Below, one piece after another: positions 62,856-64,000 of a DNA stretch of 64,000 nt (position 1 is its first letter; the number at the start of each line of letters is the position of its first letter). The translations under genes and the position numbers were made by a program. The notes under the pieces are model-generated. The model searched no databases and was not told the DNA's origin. It saw only the letters and a list, made by a program, of their open reading frames with translations. The stretch covers positions 310,001-374,000 of the forward strand of contig JBBCGR010000003.1 of the NCBI GenBank assembly GCA_037201625.1. Reading direction: 5' to 3'. Source of the DNA: JAMXLO01 sp037201625. GTDB lineage: Bacteria; Pseudomonadota; Alphaproteobacteria; Acetobacterales; Acetobacteraceae.

Positions 62856-62933
62856 CAGTGTCTCCTCGGGCATTGGCAAGGAGAACCACTGCCGCGGCGG
62901 CCGGTTCCGCCCGGGAACCGAATTGTGATGGCC

Positions 62934-64000
62934 CTATCCGGCCGGCACCGCTTCCCGCTCAGATCGTTCCCGGCTCGGCACAAGCTCCAGCCAGGCGGCG
63001 CGACGAGCAGACGCCTGGGCTGCCAGGGTCCCCGCCATGAACGCGGCCTGCGCCGCTTCGCCAAGGCGCCGCCGCGTACCGGCATCGCGCACGAGATTCG
63101 CCAATGCAACGAACCAGGCGTTCTCATCGTCGGGCAACAGCATCCCGCCGCGGCCGTCGGCCAGGCTGCCCCGGTACACGGGCCGGTCGGAGGCCAGGAC
63201 CGGCAGTCCGATGGCCGCGTAGTCGAGCGTCTTGATCGAGGATTTGCCGCGGTTGAACGGCGTGTCCGCCAGCGGTGCGATGCCGATGTCCCAGTGCTGC
63301 TGCGTGATCCAGTTCACGAAGCCGGGGTACGACGCGGAGGCGTGGACCGGCATGCCGACGCGGGTGATCCAGGAGGGCAGTTCGGGGCGGCTGCTCACAC
63401 CCAGGAGTTCGACCGACACGTGCTCGGCGAACACCGACTTCAGCCGGGCGAGCGCGCCCTCGACGAGGGCAAAATCGCCGTCATGGGTGGCGGTGCCCAT
63501 GAACAGGATCCGCACTGGTCCGTGCCGCCGCGGTGGCCGCGGACCGGCGTGCCAGATCCGCTCGTCCAGCCCGTTCTCGACGACGCGTACGTCGTCGCGG
63601 ATATCGCCCAGAGACGCGGCGAGGGCCGGCGTCGACGCCCATACTGCGCTCGCACCACGCAGCATGCGCGACACGACCCGGCCCTTCGGCCGCAGCAACT
63701 CGGCGTCCGGATGATCGCGCGGGATGCGCCGCAGGTCATCGTCCAGGTCGTAGAGCAGCGCCATGCCCTGCTCGCGGCAATGGCGGATCAGCGCATCCGC
63801 GGCCTCGAGTTCCTCGACCGCATAGCGCTGCGTCACCACGATATCGGCGCGGTAATTGAGCGCATCCTCGGCATCGGCGAGCACGATATCGAAATCGCCG
63901 CCGATCGCCGGATGATCGAGCGGCTGGAGCAGGCGGATATAGGCGCACGGCGTGAGCGGCCCGGTGGTGAATCGCTCCGGTATCACCACCACGCTGACGC
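62934..64000 (-). CDS. Glycosyltransferase, GT4-like (5' end outside the window)
   Basis: At least 355 residues of a two-domain glycosyltransferase. The frame is open to the right-hand window edge; the first possible start (GTG 63992) begins VVVIPERFTTGP, in mid-domain, so the gene probably starts outside. The N-terminal part contains LLYDLDDDLRRIP, the GASAVWASTPALAASLG segment and VVENGLDERIW. The C-terminal part has RILFMGTATHDGDFALVEGAL, IGIAPLADTPFNRGKSSIKTLDYAAIGLPVLAS, the donor-binding block of GT-B enzymes. The sugar and acceptor are unknown. It is separated from the lipoprotein by 78 bases. Confidence 0.84.
   Translation of the reverse strand, partial: VSVVVIPERFTTGPLTPCAYIRLLQPLDHPAIGGDFDIVLADAEDALNYRADIVVTQRYAVEELEAADALIRHCREQGMALLYDLDDDLRRIPRDHPDAELLRPKGRVVSRMLRGASAVWASTPALAASLGDIRDDVRVVENGLDERIWHAGPRPPRRHGPVRILFMGTATHDGDFALVEGALARLKSVFAEHVSVELLGVSSRPELPSWITRVGMPVHASASYPGFVNWITQQHWDIGIAPLADTPFNRGKSSIKTLDYAAIGLPVLASDRPVYRGSLADGRGGMLLPDDENAWFVALANLVRDAGTRRRLGEAAQAAFMAGTLAAQASARRAAWLELVPSRERSEREAVPAG

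Noticed and set aside
1..64000. CRISPR arrays, tRNA or rRNA genes, insertion sequences or attachment sites
   Set aside because: No regularly spaced repeats, cloverleaf-like sequences, transposase motifs or terminal inverted repeats were found on reading both strands; short tRNAs could still be missed by eye.

Overview
The window is a high-G+C, gene-dense stretch of a Gram-negative chromosome, most likely an alphaproteobacterium of the Rhodospirillales/Acetobacteraceae type. That placement is an inference. It rests on a division and cell-wall (dcw) cluster that runs from mraZ to ftsZ and is followed directly by lpxC, a meso-diaminopimelate-type MurE (DNPR motif), a class A RNase P RNA, the FtsZ tail LDIPAFLRRQ, and many degradative and ABC-uptake genes of the kind common in soil alphaproteobacteria. 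No tRNA, rRNA, CRISPR array, insertion sequence, integrase or phage gene was seen.

Layout. 1-6.3 kb: the 3' end of ychF, an OsmC peroxiredoxin, a TauD-type dioxygenase, a frameshifted leucine-rich-repeat gene, a PrpA-like phosphatase overlapping a methyltransferase, and a PAS sensor kinase. 6.4-11.4 kb: a complete dipeptide-type ABC operon on the minus strand. 11.5-22 kb: a frameshifted molybdopterin oxidoreductase, a 2-dehydropantoate reductase-like gene, a 2-keto-4-pentenoate hydratase divergent from an RND pump and adaptor pair, and a CocE-type hydrolase with five indels. 22.1-24.2 kb: a TerB/J-domain protein, an AmpD-like amidase and rnpB. 24.29-42.94 kb: four CCCAT MraZ boxes at exact 10-bp spacing, then mraZ-rsmH-ftsL-ftsI-murE-murF-mraY-ftsW-murG-murC-murB-ddl-ftsQ-ftsA-ftsZ-lpxC on one strand, mostly with ATGA stop/start overlaps. 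murD is missing from its usual place between mraY and ftsW. 43-50.4 kb: an orphan peptide-binding protein, a two-subunit CoA-transferase, a KefB-type antiporter coupled to an alpha/beta hydrolase lacking its nucleophile serine, a glutathione S-transferase and an unknown gene. 50.4-62.3 kb: a catabolic island with a complete branched-chain-type ABC importer (livFGMH plus binding protein), two ACMSD-like amidohydrolases, a Rieske protein, a flavin monooxygenase, a two-subunit sulfopyruvate-decarboxylase-like TPP enzyme, a Uma2 protein and a TcuA-like flavoprotein. 62.3-64 kb: a peptidoglycan-binding lipoprotein and part of a glycosyltransferase.

How the parts fit. The dcw cluster makes peptidoglycan precursors and the divisome, and lpxC adds the committed step of lipid A synthesis. 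RNase P RNA and AmpD-like wall recycling sit just upstream. The 50-62 kb island looks like one uptake-plus-degradation unit for an aromatic or carboxylated compound that cannot be named from sequence.

A striking property is the pattern of broken frames. I count 14 single-base insertions or deletions in nine genes, nearly all in short homopolymers. All lie in accessory or catabolic genes and none in the 26 kb from rnpB to the end of the glutathione S-transferase. No in-frame nonsense mutation accompanies them. This is either uneven assembly quality or very recent decay of dispensable genes, and the sequence alone cannot decide.
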